Shown piece by piece: positions 1-7,089 of a DNA stretch of 64,000 nt. A program made the translations under genes and the position numbers. The DNA comes from CAXWPM01 sp965206125 (GTDB taxonomy: Bacteria > Acidobacteriota > Terriglobia > 20CM-2-55-15), in the NCBI GenBank assembly GCA_965206125.1, contig CBDBIN010000040.1, positions 62,001 through 126,000 on the forward strand. Reading direction: 5' to 3'. The notes below the pieces were generated by a model, which was not told where the DNA came from, made no database searches, and worked only from the letters and a program-made list of their open reading frames with translations. Every line of letters begins with the position of its first letter. Position 1 is the stretch's first letter.

Positions 1-1
1 C

Positions 2-338
2 GCAAAGGCGGCGTTCAAACTGCTCCAGAAAAAACTCGTGGACGACAGCACGGAGGCCCCTCCCGTGTCGGGGACAGGGTTGGTGGCCGACAACATCGCA
101 GCCGGCTTCAGCATCGACGTGCAGAGCGGCGTCGTTTCTGAAAGCACGGGCCTGATGCTCCCCGGAGAACGTCACGAAATCTTCTTTGAAATTCTTCCGG
201 ACACCGGGTCAGTCACCGTTCACGTGTTCAACGTGGACGCGGAATTGGATCTACCGGACCAGAACCCGTTCTTCTTCTTCGACTTCCTGAAGGTGTCGAT
301 TCACAGCGCGAAGACGTCGTCGATCGGTACAGGGGATC
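2..338 (+). pseudogene. 5' part (itself truncated by the window edge) of a secreted-type protein gene split by an IS element
   Basis: The reading frame is open from the first bases of the window to a stop at 341-343 that lies inside the inserted element. The visible part starts AKAAFKLLQKK, which resembles the helix after the catalytic Ser of subtilases, and then turns into a beta-rich, acidic stretch typical of C-terminal domains of secreted proteins. The downstream part is at 1877-2547: cutting out about 1538 bp joins the two frames exactly. A subtilisin-like (S8) peptidase is a guess from the short N-terminal piece; the catalytic residues lie outside the window. No protein with the full C-terminus can be made while the insertion is present. 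Confidence 0.6.
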
Positions 339-339
339 T

Positions 340-719
340 ATGAAAGGGGATGTCAAGAGAAACACCTCCCCGACGGGCTACCAGCCGGACACAGAATAAT
401 TGTCGGGCAGCCAGCCTCACTGTTCCGTTAAGCGAATTCCGAGTCGGGCAACTTCAAGAACAAGCCGTCGATCGAATAGACAGTCGTTCGAAAACTGAAC
501 AGCAATAATTTGGATCGGTGATGCCGACCATAGATCTATCTGAGCCTCGGTGGGCTATCGCTGTTTCGGGTCGTGCGAGGGGGGATAGAGACTATATGGT
601 GTCCTGCAAAAATGATGCTGCGGACAACGCCTATACCAGATCCTCACCCTCGATCCGTCCGTTTCCGTTCCTGTCGGTTTGTGCCTGTTCAGGTTTTGCC
701 GCCAGGGAATCAGAAACGG
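340..719 (-). ncRNA. long non-coding 3' end of the IS, candidate bridge/seek RNA region
   Basis: This 380-bp stretch between the transposase stop and the right end of the element has no convincing coding frame. It contains several short inverted repeats and G/C-rich blocks. In IS1111-type elements the RNA that pairs with target and donor DNA is transcribed from this position. I cannot fold it or define its ends by eye, so only the region is given. The direction is assumed to be that of the transposase. Confidence 0.35.
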
Positions 720-1781
720 CTATGTCGTTGCATTCAGTTTCTTCGGGTCGAACGTCTCTCCTTTCTTCCACATCGTCAAAGCCACGGTTGCGATCTTGCG
801 TGCCACGGTCAGCCGAGCCATTTCCGGTCGCATGCCCTTCCCCTCGAGACGGTCCAGATACGGCTGCCAGAAGTGGCTCACACCGCCGGGGGTGGCAGCC
901 GAGATGAAAGCGGTCTTCAGGCGTCGGTTACAGTTCCGGTTCAGTCCCCGCGTGGCCACGGGTTTGGATCGCCGTACGACACGGCCCCCTCGCAGTTCGT
1001 ACTCGGCACTGCTGTGCGTGACCACGGCCAAGCCGCTGTAGCTCCAGAACTGCCGCTTGGTCCGGAAACGATATGGCGTGTCAGCCGTAGCCACGATCTG
1101 TGCCGATCGGATCGGACCCAGCTGAGGAATCGTCCGTAACAGACCTACGGCGCGGTGGCGCCGGCCTTCGGCGATCAACTGGGCTTTGGCTTGCTTCCGC
1201 AGCTCCCGGACCTGGTCCAACTGTTCGTACAGCCACGCCACACGCTGACGCATCCCGGCTTCGGGCAGCTTACCGAGCCACTGCTCTCGCTGTCTCACCG
1301 AGTACACTCCGATTCCTGCGGTTCGGATGCCACGACTCCGATACATCGATTTGATTCGGGTCATCGTCCTTTGCGTATCGACGGAGAACGTCTCATACGC
1401 ACGCACCATTTGTTTGAGTCTCCGTGTCTTGTCGTGTCCGTGCCAGACTGACTCCACCAGTCCGGCTCGCAACAACTCTGCCAGCTTCCTGGCATCGATC
1501 TTGTCTCCCTTCGACCCGGCAGTCAGTAGTTTGTTCCGTCGCGGATTGCACACCACCACTTCCTTAACGAGATCCCGAATCACTTCGTGCAGCCACTCGG
1601 CTTGCGTGGTCTCCTCCAGCGTCACATGCACCGGTCCGCTCACACCTTCGATCATTCGCCGGATCGCCGCTGCCTCGGTCCCCACGATCGTCTCCATCAC
1701 GGTCTTGCCTTCGGCGTTCACTACCGCAACCACAGTCGTTGCCTGGTGGACATCCATCCCCATATACTTGTCTCGTTTCAT
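720..1781 (-). CDS. IS110-family transposase (DEDD recombinase)
   Basis: The 353-residue protein has the two parts of IS110 transposases. The N-terminal RuvC-like DEDD domain begins GMDVHQATTVVAVV and includes GDKIDARKLAELLRAG around residue 100. The C-terminal Transposase_20 domain includes LLRTIPQLGPIRSAQIVA around residue 220, followed by a conserved Ser-rich region near SYSGL. The enzyme catalyses RNA-guided, DDE-independent excision and insertion of the element. The ATG at 1781 is chosen because AAAGGAG lies 7 nt upstream; an in-frame ATG at 1805 lacks such a site. The frame is intact, so the element may be active. Confidence 0.92.
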   Translation of the reverse strand: MKRDKYMGMDVHQATTVVAVVNAEGKTVMETIVGTEAAAIRRMIEGVSGPVHVTLEETTQAEWLHEVIRDLVKEVVVCNPRRNKLLTAGSKGDKIDARKLAELLRAGLVESVWHGHDKTRRLKQMVRAYETFSVDTQRTMTRIKSMYRSRGIRTAGIGVYSVRQREQWLGKLPEAGMRQRVAWLYEQLDQVRELRKQAKAQLIAEGRRHRAVGLLRTIPQLGPIRSAQIVATADTPYRFRTKRQFWSYSGLAVVTHSSAEYELRGGRVVRRSKPVATRGLNRNCNRRLKTAFISAATPGGVSHFWQPYLDRLEGKGMRPEMARLTVARKIATVALTMWKKGETFDPKKLNATT

Positions 1782-1876
1782 TACAACGCTCCTTTCTGGG
1801 ATCAACGCTGTTACGTTGATCAGGTTTGTTGAGAGTTTTCTCTCAACAAACCCCCAGATAAGGGGCGTCCTTTCAT

Positions 1877-2547
1877 ACTGCGACTATTTCGACATAAATG
1901 CGAGTCTCGATAGCACAACCGCTTTCGTGAGGGAAGTGCCGGGAGCGATGTTCCCGCAAGGAGACCCCGGTGAGGCGACATTCGTTATCGGCGACGAGGG
2001 CTTCGATTGCAGCACGAGCATCATCGGTACCTGCACCGCAGTCGGCAACCTGGAGCCAGGAATACTGCGGATTACGCTCGGTGGCGATACGGTCAACGCT
2101 GGTCGCATCGAGTCAGACATTACGATCACGACAACACCGATCGATCGCCCGGGTCTCACTGCCTTCGGCACAGTGGAAGATGGCCCTGCCATCGTAGACT
2201 TCAGCGTCTTTCCCTTCCAGCTGATCGCTCCGGGTAACTCCGCAACGGTTCCATTCCTGCTGCCCATGGGTTCGGGCCCACTGAGCGAGGTGGAGATTCG
2301 CCTGGAGTGGGATGGAGATTGGTCGCGATACCCAACGAATGACCTCGACTTCTTCCTAAACGTGCCAGCGTTCGGGGGCATCTTTTTCACGGCATTCAGT
2401 CTGGATTCACCTGAAGTAATCAAGATTCCAGCGTTGCCGTTCGACATCCCAATCGAGATTATTGTGTCTGGATTTGAGGTCAACAGCGGGACAGACAACT
2501 GGCGCTTGAGGATTACGGTGGATGGAACCCTGGTGACAATTCCGTAG
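1877..2547 (+). pseudogene. 3' part of the secreted-type protein gene split by the IS
   Basis: About 223 codons continue the frame of the fragment at 2-338. The protein is rich in beta-strand-like, Thr/Ile/Asp segments (for example GRIESDITITTTPIDRPG) and has two Cys residues near its start (FDCSTS and GTCTAV). The frame runs open further upstream through the antisense strand of the transposase, but that extension has no biological support. No start codon or ribosome site is evident at the junction, so this part is probably silent. The family was not recognised; an extracellular beta-sandwich tail of a peptidase is the best guess. Confidence 0.55.
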
Positions 2548-2616
2548 CAAGCATCCACGATTAGCGTGAATGGGGGTGGCTCGTCAGAGCCACCCCTTTC
2601 TTGTTCATATCGAGGG

Positions 2617-3330
2617 CTATACTCCTTCTGCGAACCCCTGCGCAATGGCCGGGGCATCCGGGTTGCCTTCATGCTTGATGAATGCGAATACGTCGACCCG
2701 TTCGGCGGCCCATCCACGGAATCGTTCCTGCCAACGCGCGCGGTCATCGTCGGCATACTCGCTCTTGCGCAACCGGACATAGGTCCGGTTGGTGGTCAGC
2801 CGGATCGGTGTAATGTGATCATCGGCCTCATGGATGCACAGGGCGACCTGGTATCGCTCCAGTAAGGCGTACACCTCATCGCAAAACCACGACTCGTGCC
2901 GAAACTCAAATGCACAGGGAATCGTCGCAGGCAGGCCGGCCAGGAACAGTTCGAGCCGCTCCGTGTCGCACTTGAAATTTGGCGGCAACTGGTAAAGCAG
3001 AATTCCAAGGCGTTCCGCGAGCAGTGGAAGCGTATCCAACAGATAATCCAGGGCTTCTGATGGCACGCGCAGGCGCTCGAAGTGCGTGATCCGCCGGGAC
3101 GCTTTGAGGGCAAACCGAAAAGCCTCGCCCGTCGAAGCCTTCCAGGAATCGAGCGTCTTTGCGGTCGGCATCCGATAGAAGGTATAGTCGATCTCGACGG
3201 CACCGAACTGCGAAGCGTAATACTCGAGAAACTTCTTCTGGGAAACATCCTTCGGGTAGAAGGACGGTTTCCACTCCTTGTAGCTGAATCCCGACATCCC
3301 GATCATGACGCGGCCCAGTGCTGCCACCAT
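2617..3330 (-). CDS. DUF72 family protein (YecE-like)
   Basis: A 237-residue TIM-barrel-type protein. It shows the DUF72 landmarks MIGMSGFSYKEWKPSFYP at the N-terminus, VEIDYTFYRMP near residue 45, FRFALKASRRITH near 75, LGILLYQLPPNF near 110, FEFRHESW near 140 and a C-terminal YVRLRKSE. The biochemical function of this widespread family is unknown. The ATG at 3330 is favoured because TATAGT lies exactly 6 nt before it (leaderless-type promoter); the ATG at 3306 (MIGMSG) is the alternative closest to the family consensus. It stands alone, convergent with the broken gene to its left. Confidence 0.85.
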   Translation of the reverse strand: MVAALGRVMIGMSGFSYKEWKPSFYPKDVSQKKFLEYYASQFGAVEIDYTFYRMPTAKTLDSWKASTGEAFRFALKASRRITHFERLRVPSEALDYLLDTLPLLAERLGILLYQLPPNFKCDTERLELFLAGLPATIPCAFEFRHESWFCDEVYALLERYQVALCIHEADDHITPIRLTTNRTYVRLRKSEYADDDRARWQERFRGWAAERVDVFAFIKHEGNPDAPAIAQGFAEGV

Positions 3331-3336
3331 GGAGAG

Positions 3337-3342
3337 ACTATA
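3337..3342 (-). promoter_or_regulatory. -10 box of a leaderless-type promoter for the DUF72 gene
   Basis: On the minus strand TATAGT is followed by CTCTCC and then the ATG at 3330. A 6-nt gap puts the transcription start at or next to the A of the start codon. No ribosome-binding site is present. The same spacing is seen at 24207, 41372, 52927 and 52978. Confidence 0.5.
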
Positions 3343-3589
3343 TAACAACACCTGCCAGGCGGGGTCTGGGAGCCCCTGGATACGCCAAGCGCGCGCCCGA
3401 CGGCGGTTTCCGTAGGCCCAAGCGCCGAAACGTCCGTACGGCAGGGCTTCCGGTCAACAAAAAGCGTAGAACACCTGCGAGCATGGGGTCAGCATGCATC
3501 GACTTTTCAACAGCGACTGACAAGACAGAATTCGGTGCAAAACGCTATAAGGCGACGTTTTATAACCGCTTAGACCATGAAAGCTCACC

Positions 3590-3610
3590 TTTTCCACAGG
3601 GTTATCCACA
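3590..3610 (+). other. two adjacent DnaA-box-like 9-mers in an intergenic region
   Basis: TTTTCCACA (3590-3598) and TTATCCACA (3602-3610) are direct repeats 12 bp apart. The second is a perfect DnaA-box consensus. They lie in the 450-bp gap between the DUF72 gene and moaA, which otherwise holds only the hairpin element at 3652. No dnaA, dnaN, gidA or parAB gene is near, so this is not called an origin. Confidence 0.3.
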
Positions 3611-3651
3611 GCTTGTTTGAAGCCAGGTGAGGATGGCCAGGCAAACCAAAC

Positions 3652-3735
3652 GATATTATGTCAACTTGTGTCCGCTCTCCGATGAAGAGAGAGGGTTCTC
3701 AGGGGTCGCTAGCGGACATAAGTTGACATAATATC
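3652..3735. repeat. 84-bp palindromic element with 25-bp inverted arms
   Basis: The left arm (3652-3676) and right arm (3711-3735) are inverted copies with one mismatch, GATATTATGTCAACTT...GTCCGCT on the left, around a 34-nt loop containing a purine-rich GAAGAGAGAGGG stretch. There is no T-run after the stem, so a terminator is unlikely. The size and near-perfect arms suggest a miniature transposable element made of little more than two transposon ends. It lies 69 bp upstream of moaA. Confidence 0.6.
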
Positions 3736-3803
3736 CATTATGCGACACTGGCGTTTGCCTTCCACCCCTTGCCGGAAACCCTCTAACACGCGATAATTTC
3801 GCC

Positions 3804-4814
3804 GTGACGACTACAGACACCCTCCACCGCCCTTTTCGTGACCTGCGGATTTCGGTCACCGACCGATGCAACTACCGTTGCTCCTACTGCATGCCGTTCG
3901 ATAAGTACGTCTGGATCGAGAAAGACGCGGTCCTTTCCTTCGAAGAGATCACCAGGCTTGCCCGGCTCTTTATCGGACTGGGGGTGGAGAAAGTCCGCCT
4001 CACGGGTGGCGAGCCGCTCGTTCGTCAGAACCTCGACGAACTCGTTTCTCAACTGGTTGCTCTCGAAGGCCTCAACGATCTCTCCTTGACGACCAACGGA
4101 GCGCTGCTCGGCGAATCGGCCGACCGGCTCAAGAAGGCCGGCCTCGATCGCCTCAACGTCAGCCTCGACACGTTGCAACCCGACCGGTTCAGGAAGTTGA
4201 CCCGACGCGGTGACTTGGAGGTTGTTCTGGCCGGAATCGACGCTGCAAGGCGGGCAGGGCTCAGCCCGATCAAGATCAACTCCGTAATCATTCGTGGCCT
4301 GAACGACGACGAGATCCTCGATCTCGCCGACTTTGGTCGCTCTAATGGATTAGGAGTTCGGTTTATCGAGTACATGGATGTCGGCAATGCGAACGGCTGG
4401 AGTCTCGAACGCACGGTGCGCAAGGAAGACATTCTCAAAGTGATCAAATCCCGTTATCAGATCGAGCAGGTTGGCCGTCGGGATGGCCGAGCCCCGAGCC
4501 TGGACTTTCGCTACACCGATGGCGGCGGTGAGTTCGGCATCATCGGCTCGGTCACGGAGCCCTTCTGCTCGAGCTGTACCCGTGGCCGCATGACCGCCGA
4601 TGGAAGACTCGTGACCTGCCTGTTCGCGGCGGAAGGATTCGACTTGAAGAACCTCGTTCGGAGTGGTGCATCCGATGAGGAGCTGACCGCAGCGATCGCG
4701 TCCGTGTGGGCCGGACGATCGGATCGCTATTCGGACGAACGTTGGGAGGCCATCCAGAAAGGACGTCCCTTCAACCGCGGCAAGAAGATCGAGATGATTA
4801 CGCTGGGAGGCTGA
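3804..4814 (+). CDS. moaA: GTP 3',8-cyclase MoaA
   Basis: A radical-SAM enzyme that, with MoaC, converts GTP to cyclic pyranopterin monophosphate in molybdenum cofactor synthesis. The 336-residue protein has the N-terminal cluster motif CNYRCSYC at about residue 26, LTGGEPL near 71 and LTTNG near 98. The second iron-sulphur cluster is bound by CSSC plus a third Cys (RLVTCLF) near residues 255-272. The C-terminus ends in the Gly-Gly (TLGG) needed for activity. The start is a GTG at 3804 with no clear ribosome site. It is a single gene; other moa genes are not in the window. A strong terminator follows at 4855. Confidence 0.97.
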   Translation: MTTTDTLHRPFRDLRISVTDRCNYRCSYCMPFDKYVWIEKDAVLSFEEITRLARLFIGLGVEKVRLTGGEPLVRQNLDELVSQLVALEGLNDLSLTTNGALLGESADRLKKAGLDRLNVSLDTLQPDRFRKLTRRGDLEVVLAGIDAARRAGLSPIKINSVIIRGLNDDEILDLADFGRSNGLGVRFIEYMDVGNANGWSLERTVRKEDILKVIKSRYQIEQVGRRDGRAPSLDFRYTDGGGEFGIIGSVTEPFCSSCTRGRMTADGRLVTCLFAAEGFDLKNLVRSGASDEELTAAIASVWAGRSDRYSDERWEAIQKGRPFNRGKKIEMITLGG

Positions 4815-4854
4815 GGCCCCGTCCCGTCAACACTCCGGACAGCAACCGGCAAGA

Positions 4855-4893
4855 AAAAGGGCTGTCACCTTTAACAGGCGACAGCCCTTTTAT
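4855..4893 (+). terminator. Rho-independent terminator after moaA
   Basis: AAAAGGGCTGTC (4855-4866) pairs perfectly with GACAGCCCTTTT (4880-4891) around a 13-nt loop, and the 3' arm ends in a T-run. The A-run on the other side means it could also work in the opposite direction. The next 200 bases, up to the lysine-rich gene, contain nothing I can name. Confidence 0.9.
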
Positions 4894-5097
4894 TTGCACA
4901 CTGAACACGGCCTTCGAACATGAGGCTTGGCGTTGAACCGAAGCGCTTCAACATTCGGTGTCGCAAGGCGATCACCCAGCGCTGGAGTCAGGACTTTCGG
5001 ATCAGTCCTGAAGTGATCGCCAGTATCCATATGGAACTGGAACAGCAGAAAGTCAACGCCGGCATAAGGCAGTGTTCAGCCTACGTTCAGAAGCCTG

Positions 5098-5316
5098 CTA
5101 CCTCTTCTTGGCTTTCTTCTTGGTCGCTTTCTTCTTGGCCGCTTTCTTCTTGGTCGCTTTCTTCTTGGCCGCTTTCTTCTTGGTCGCCTTCTTCTTGGCG
5201 GCCTTCCTCTTCGGCGCAGCCTTCTTCTTGGCCGCCTTCTTCTTGGCGGCCTTCCTCTTCGGCGCAGCCTTCTTCTTGGCCGCCTTCTTCTTCGGTGCTT
5301 TCTTCTTCGTTGCCAT
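5098..5316 (-). CDS. lysine/alanine-rich histone H1-like DNA-binding protein
   Basis: A 72-residue protein that is almost entirely KKKAAKKK-type repeats after MATKKKAP, including two PKRKAA units. This is the composition of histone H1-like C-terminal tails found in several bacteria, which bind and compact DNA or RNA without specificity. The underlying DNA is a GC-rich minisatellite (units around KKKAAKKKAT/APKRKAA), so length variation between strains is likely. It is monocistronic, with 259 bp of non-coding DNA on its upstream side. The plus-strand frames across it (Phe/Leu/Ala or Ser/Trp-rich) are shadows. Confidence 0.8.
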   Translation of the reverse strand: MATKKKAPKKKAAKKKAAPKRKAAKKKAAKKKAAPKRKAAKKKATKKKAAKKKATKKKAAKKKATKKKAKKR

Positions 5317-5575
5317 TATGGAAGCTCTCCTTTTCTCTTTCGTTTCGTTATTGTTATTCTGTTCCGAAGTGCATCCATCAAACTACGGGCAAGCCTAAAC
5401 CGCAGGCGAGCCACAGGACGCACCACAGTACTTTCCTACAACGTCGAGGTGTTTTCCAGTCAAGAATTTCGACTGACACCCGAAACGACATCTTATTCTT
5501 TGCTTCAGGATTCCCAGATCAGGTCCACCTCGGAGGCGTTGTGTTGCCTAATCGATCGACCTTGGATAGGGTGGC

Positions 5576-6040
5576 TTGGTGATTCGTCGCCTGTTACTCG
5601 CGCTATTATTGCTGTTCGCAGCTTCATGTTCGAGACTCGACACTCTGACCGAAGCGGCACTTTCCGACGCCGAAGCAACCTGGGACGCTCGCGCTCCGGG
5701 CTTCTACCGTATGGTTGTCGAGATGACGGGCGACCGCCTCGAGGAGGGAGTGTTCGAGGTGGTCGTTCGTGATCGCTCGGTCGTCAGCCTGTCCCGAAAC
5801 GGACGAGCTATTCTCCCGGACGGCGCCCAGGACTACTCGGTCGACGGGCTGTTCGACATCCTCGCAAGGGAGCTTGCCCTCGCCGAAGAGCCGTCGGTGT
5901 TGGGCGCTCCGGAAGGCTACGGGGTGTATTTGCTCGTCCGATTCGACCCGGACAACGGACGTCTCATCCGTTACCTGCGTTCTGTCGGCGGGACGAACAA
6001 CAGCATCGAGGTCCACGTGACCGAATTCGCACCGCGCTGA
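5576..6040 (+). CDS. small lipoprotein, DUF6174-like
   Basis: About 154 residues. The N-terminus is a lipoprotein signal peptide: a basic IRR, the hydrophobic LLLALLLLFAAS and a lipobox Cys (AASC) at about residue 18. The mature part includes a Trp-containing start (ATWDARAPGFYRM), VFEVVVRDRSV and a C-terminal VRFDPDNGRLIRYLRS that resembles the FDPxxGxP-type end of DUF6174 proteins. The start is TTG at 5576 or, equally likely, GTG at 5579. Function unknown. Confidence 0.7.
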   Translation: MVIRRLLLALLLLFAASCSRLDTLTEAALSDAEATWDARAPGFYRMVVEMTGDRLEEGVFEVVVRDRSVVSLSRNGRAILPDGAQDYSVDGLFDILARELALAEEPSVLGAPEGYGVYLLVRFDPDNGRLIRYLRSVGGTNNSIEVHVTEFAPR

Positions 6041-6132
6041 ACAAGCTTTCTCAACCAGGCGTAGATCCCGGTCTCCTGGCATCCGACGTGGTGTGGCCGT
6101 AACACGGCATTCGAGGGTTCTTCCACAGACTG

Positions 6133-7083
6133 CTAGACGACACGGTGGACCGATCGACCTTCGAGAAAGGCGAAGACGTTGTCGATGCTCATGGCCAGGC
6201 CTGCCTCTACGGTTTCGGGCGAGATGCCGGCCGAGTGCGGCGTAAGCACAACGTTGGGCAATCGCTTCAGACGGCTCTCTGGAGCCAGGGGCTCGGTTTC
6301 GAAAACATCCAGTCCGGCGGCAGCAATCCGCTGTGTTTCCAGCGCGTCGATCAGCGCCGCCTCATCGACGATGGAGCCACGCGCCGTGTTAACGAGGATC
6401 GCTGTCGGCTTCATCGACTGAAACTGCCGCGGACCGACGAGGTGATGGGTGTCCTCGCTGTGGCGAACGTGCAGGCTCAAGACGTCGGACTCGGAGATGA
6501 CCTCGTCGAGATCCACCCACCGCAACCCGACTTCCCTGCCAAGTTCAGCGGAGGGGTGGAATGTCCATGCGATGACATTCATGCCAATCCCCTTCCCCAA
6601 CTCGGCAACCCTCCGGCCGATAGCTCCGACTCCGATCAGGCCGAGAATTTTCCCGTTCAGCTGGGCGATCGTCGCACGCGGCCACAGCCCGTCGCGCACG
6701 CTCCGGTCCACTTCCAGGATGCGCCGGCCGGCAGCCAGCATCAGCATCAATGTGTGTTCGGCGACGGTGTCCTTCGCGACGGCGGGTGTGTTGGTAACCG
6801 CAACATCATGATCCCGCGCTACATCGAGATCGACGTTGTCGACGCCGGTCCCCCAGATCGAAATCAATCGCAATGACGGGCACGAATCCAAGACCTGCCG
6901 GTCGAACCGGCAACTGGAGCGAATGTTGATGACGATCTCCGCACCGCCGATCCGATTGATGAGTTCTCGAGCGGTGTCGGGTCGCGTGTCGTAGGCGCGA
7001 ACGTCACGACCATCCAGCTTGCGGAATGCGGCGCTGGGAATCATCACACTGGGTTCGTCGTCAGGGATGACTATGCGGGCCAC
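6133..7083 (-). CDS. D-2-hydroxyacid dehydrogenase (NAD-dependent, SerA-like)
   Basis: A 316-residue two-domain dehydrogenase. The NAD-binding motif GVGAIGRRVAELGKGIG is near residue 151, preceded by LNGKILGLI. The catalytic residues are visible: Arg in LVNTARGSIVDE (near 237), Glu in DVFETEPL (near 266) and His in LTPHSAG (near 285). WGTGVDNVDLDVA near 80 is the substrate-loop signature. No ACT domain, so it is not a full-length regulated phosphoglycerate dehydrogenase; substrate unclear. It follows the regulator gene at 7090-8637 by 6 bp and is probably cotranscribed with it. Confidence 0.9.
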   Translation of the reverse strand: MARIVIPDDEPSVMIPSAAFRKLDGRDVRAYDTRPDTARELINRIGGAEIVINIRSSCRFDRQVLDSCPSLRLISIWGTGVDNVDLDVARDHDVAVTNTPAVAKDTVAEHTLMLMLAAGRRILEVDRSVRDGLWPRATIAQLNGKILGLIGVGAIGRRVAELGKGIGMNVIAWTFHPSAELGREVGLRWVDLDEVISESDVLSLHVRHSEDTHHLVGPRQFQSMKPTAILVNTARGSIVDEAALIDALETQRIAAAGLDVFETEPLAPESRLKRLPNVVLTPHSAGISPETVEAGLAMSIDNVFAFLEGRSVHRVV

Positions 7084-7089
7084 GGGCGA

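Larger units (their letters stand above)
339..1876 (-). mobile_element. IS110-family insertion sequence, IS1111-type layout
   Basis: The element consists of one transposase gene on the minus strand, a short (about 95 bp) upstream end and a long (about 380 bp) non-coding end downstream of the transposase. The 9-bp sequence TATGAAAGG at 339-347 recurs inverted as CCTTTCATA at 1869-1877, giving short (sub)terminal inverted repeats. Inverted repeats near the ends plus a long 3' non-coding end are the pattern of the IS1111 group, in which the guide (bridge/seek) RNA is encoded downstream of the transposase. No target duplication is obvious, as usual for the family. The ends are placed to within 1-2 bp: a length of 1538 bp restores the host reading frame. 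Confidence 0.8.

Noticed and set aside
1327..1876. Open frame joining antisense transposase sequence to the secreted-protein fragment
   Set aside because: The first 180 codons are the antisense of the IS transposase; only the part after the IS end resembles the interrupted host gene.
3318..3620. 100-codon frame in the gap before moaA
   Set aside because: It starts inside the DUF72 gene on the other strand, has no protein-like pattern or ribosome site, and covers the DnaA-box region.
3590..3735. Replication origin
   Set aside because: Only two DnaA-like boxes, no AT-rich unwinding block and no dnaA/dnaN/parAB/gidA neighbours.
4920..5582. Plus-strand Ser/Trp/Leu-rich and Phe/Ala-rich frames
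   Set aside because: They are shadows of the lysine-rich repeat gene on the minus strand; the low-complexity content follows from its AAG/GCC codons.
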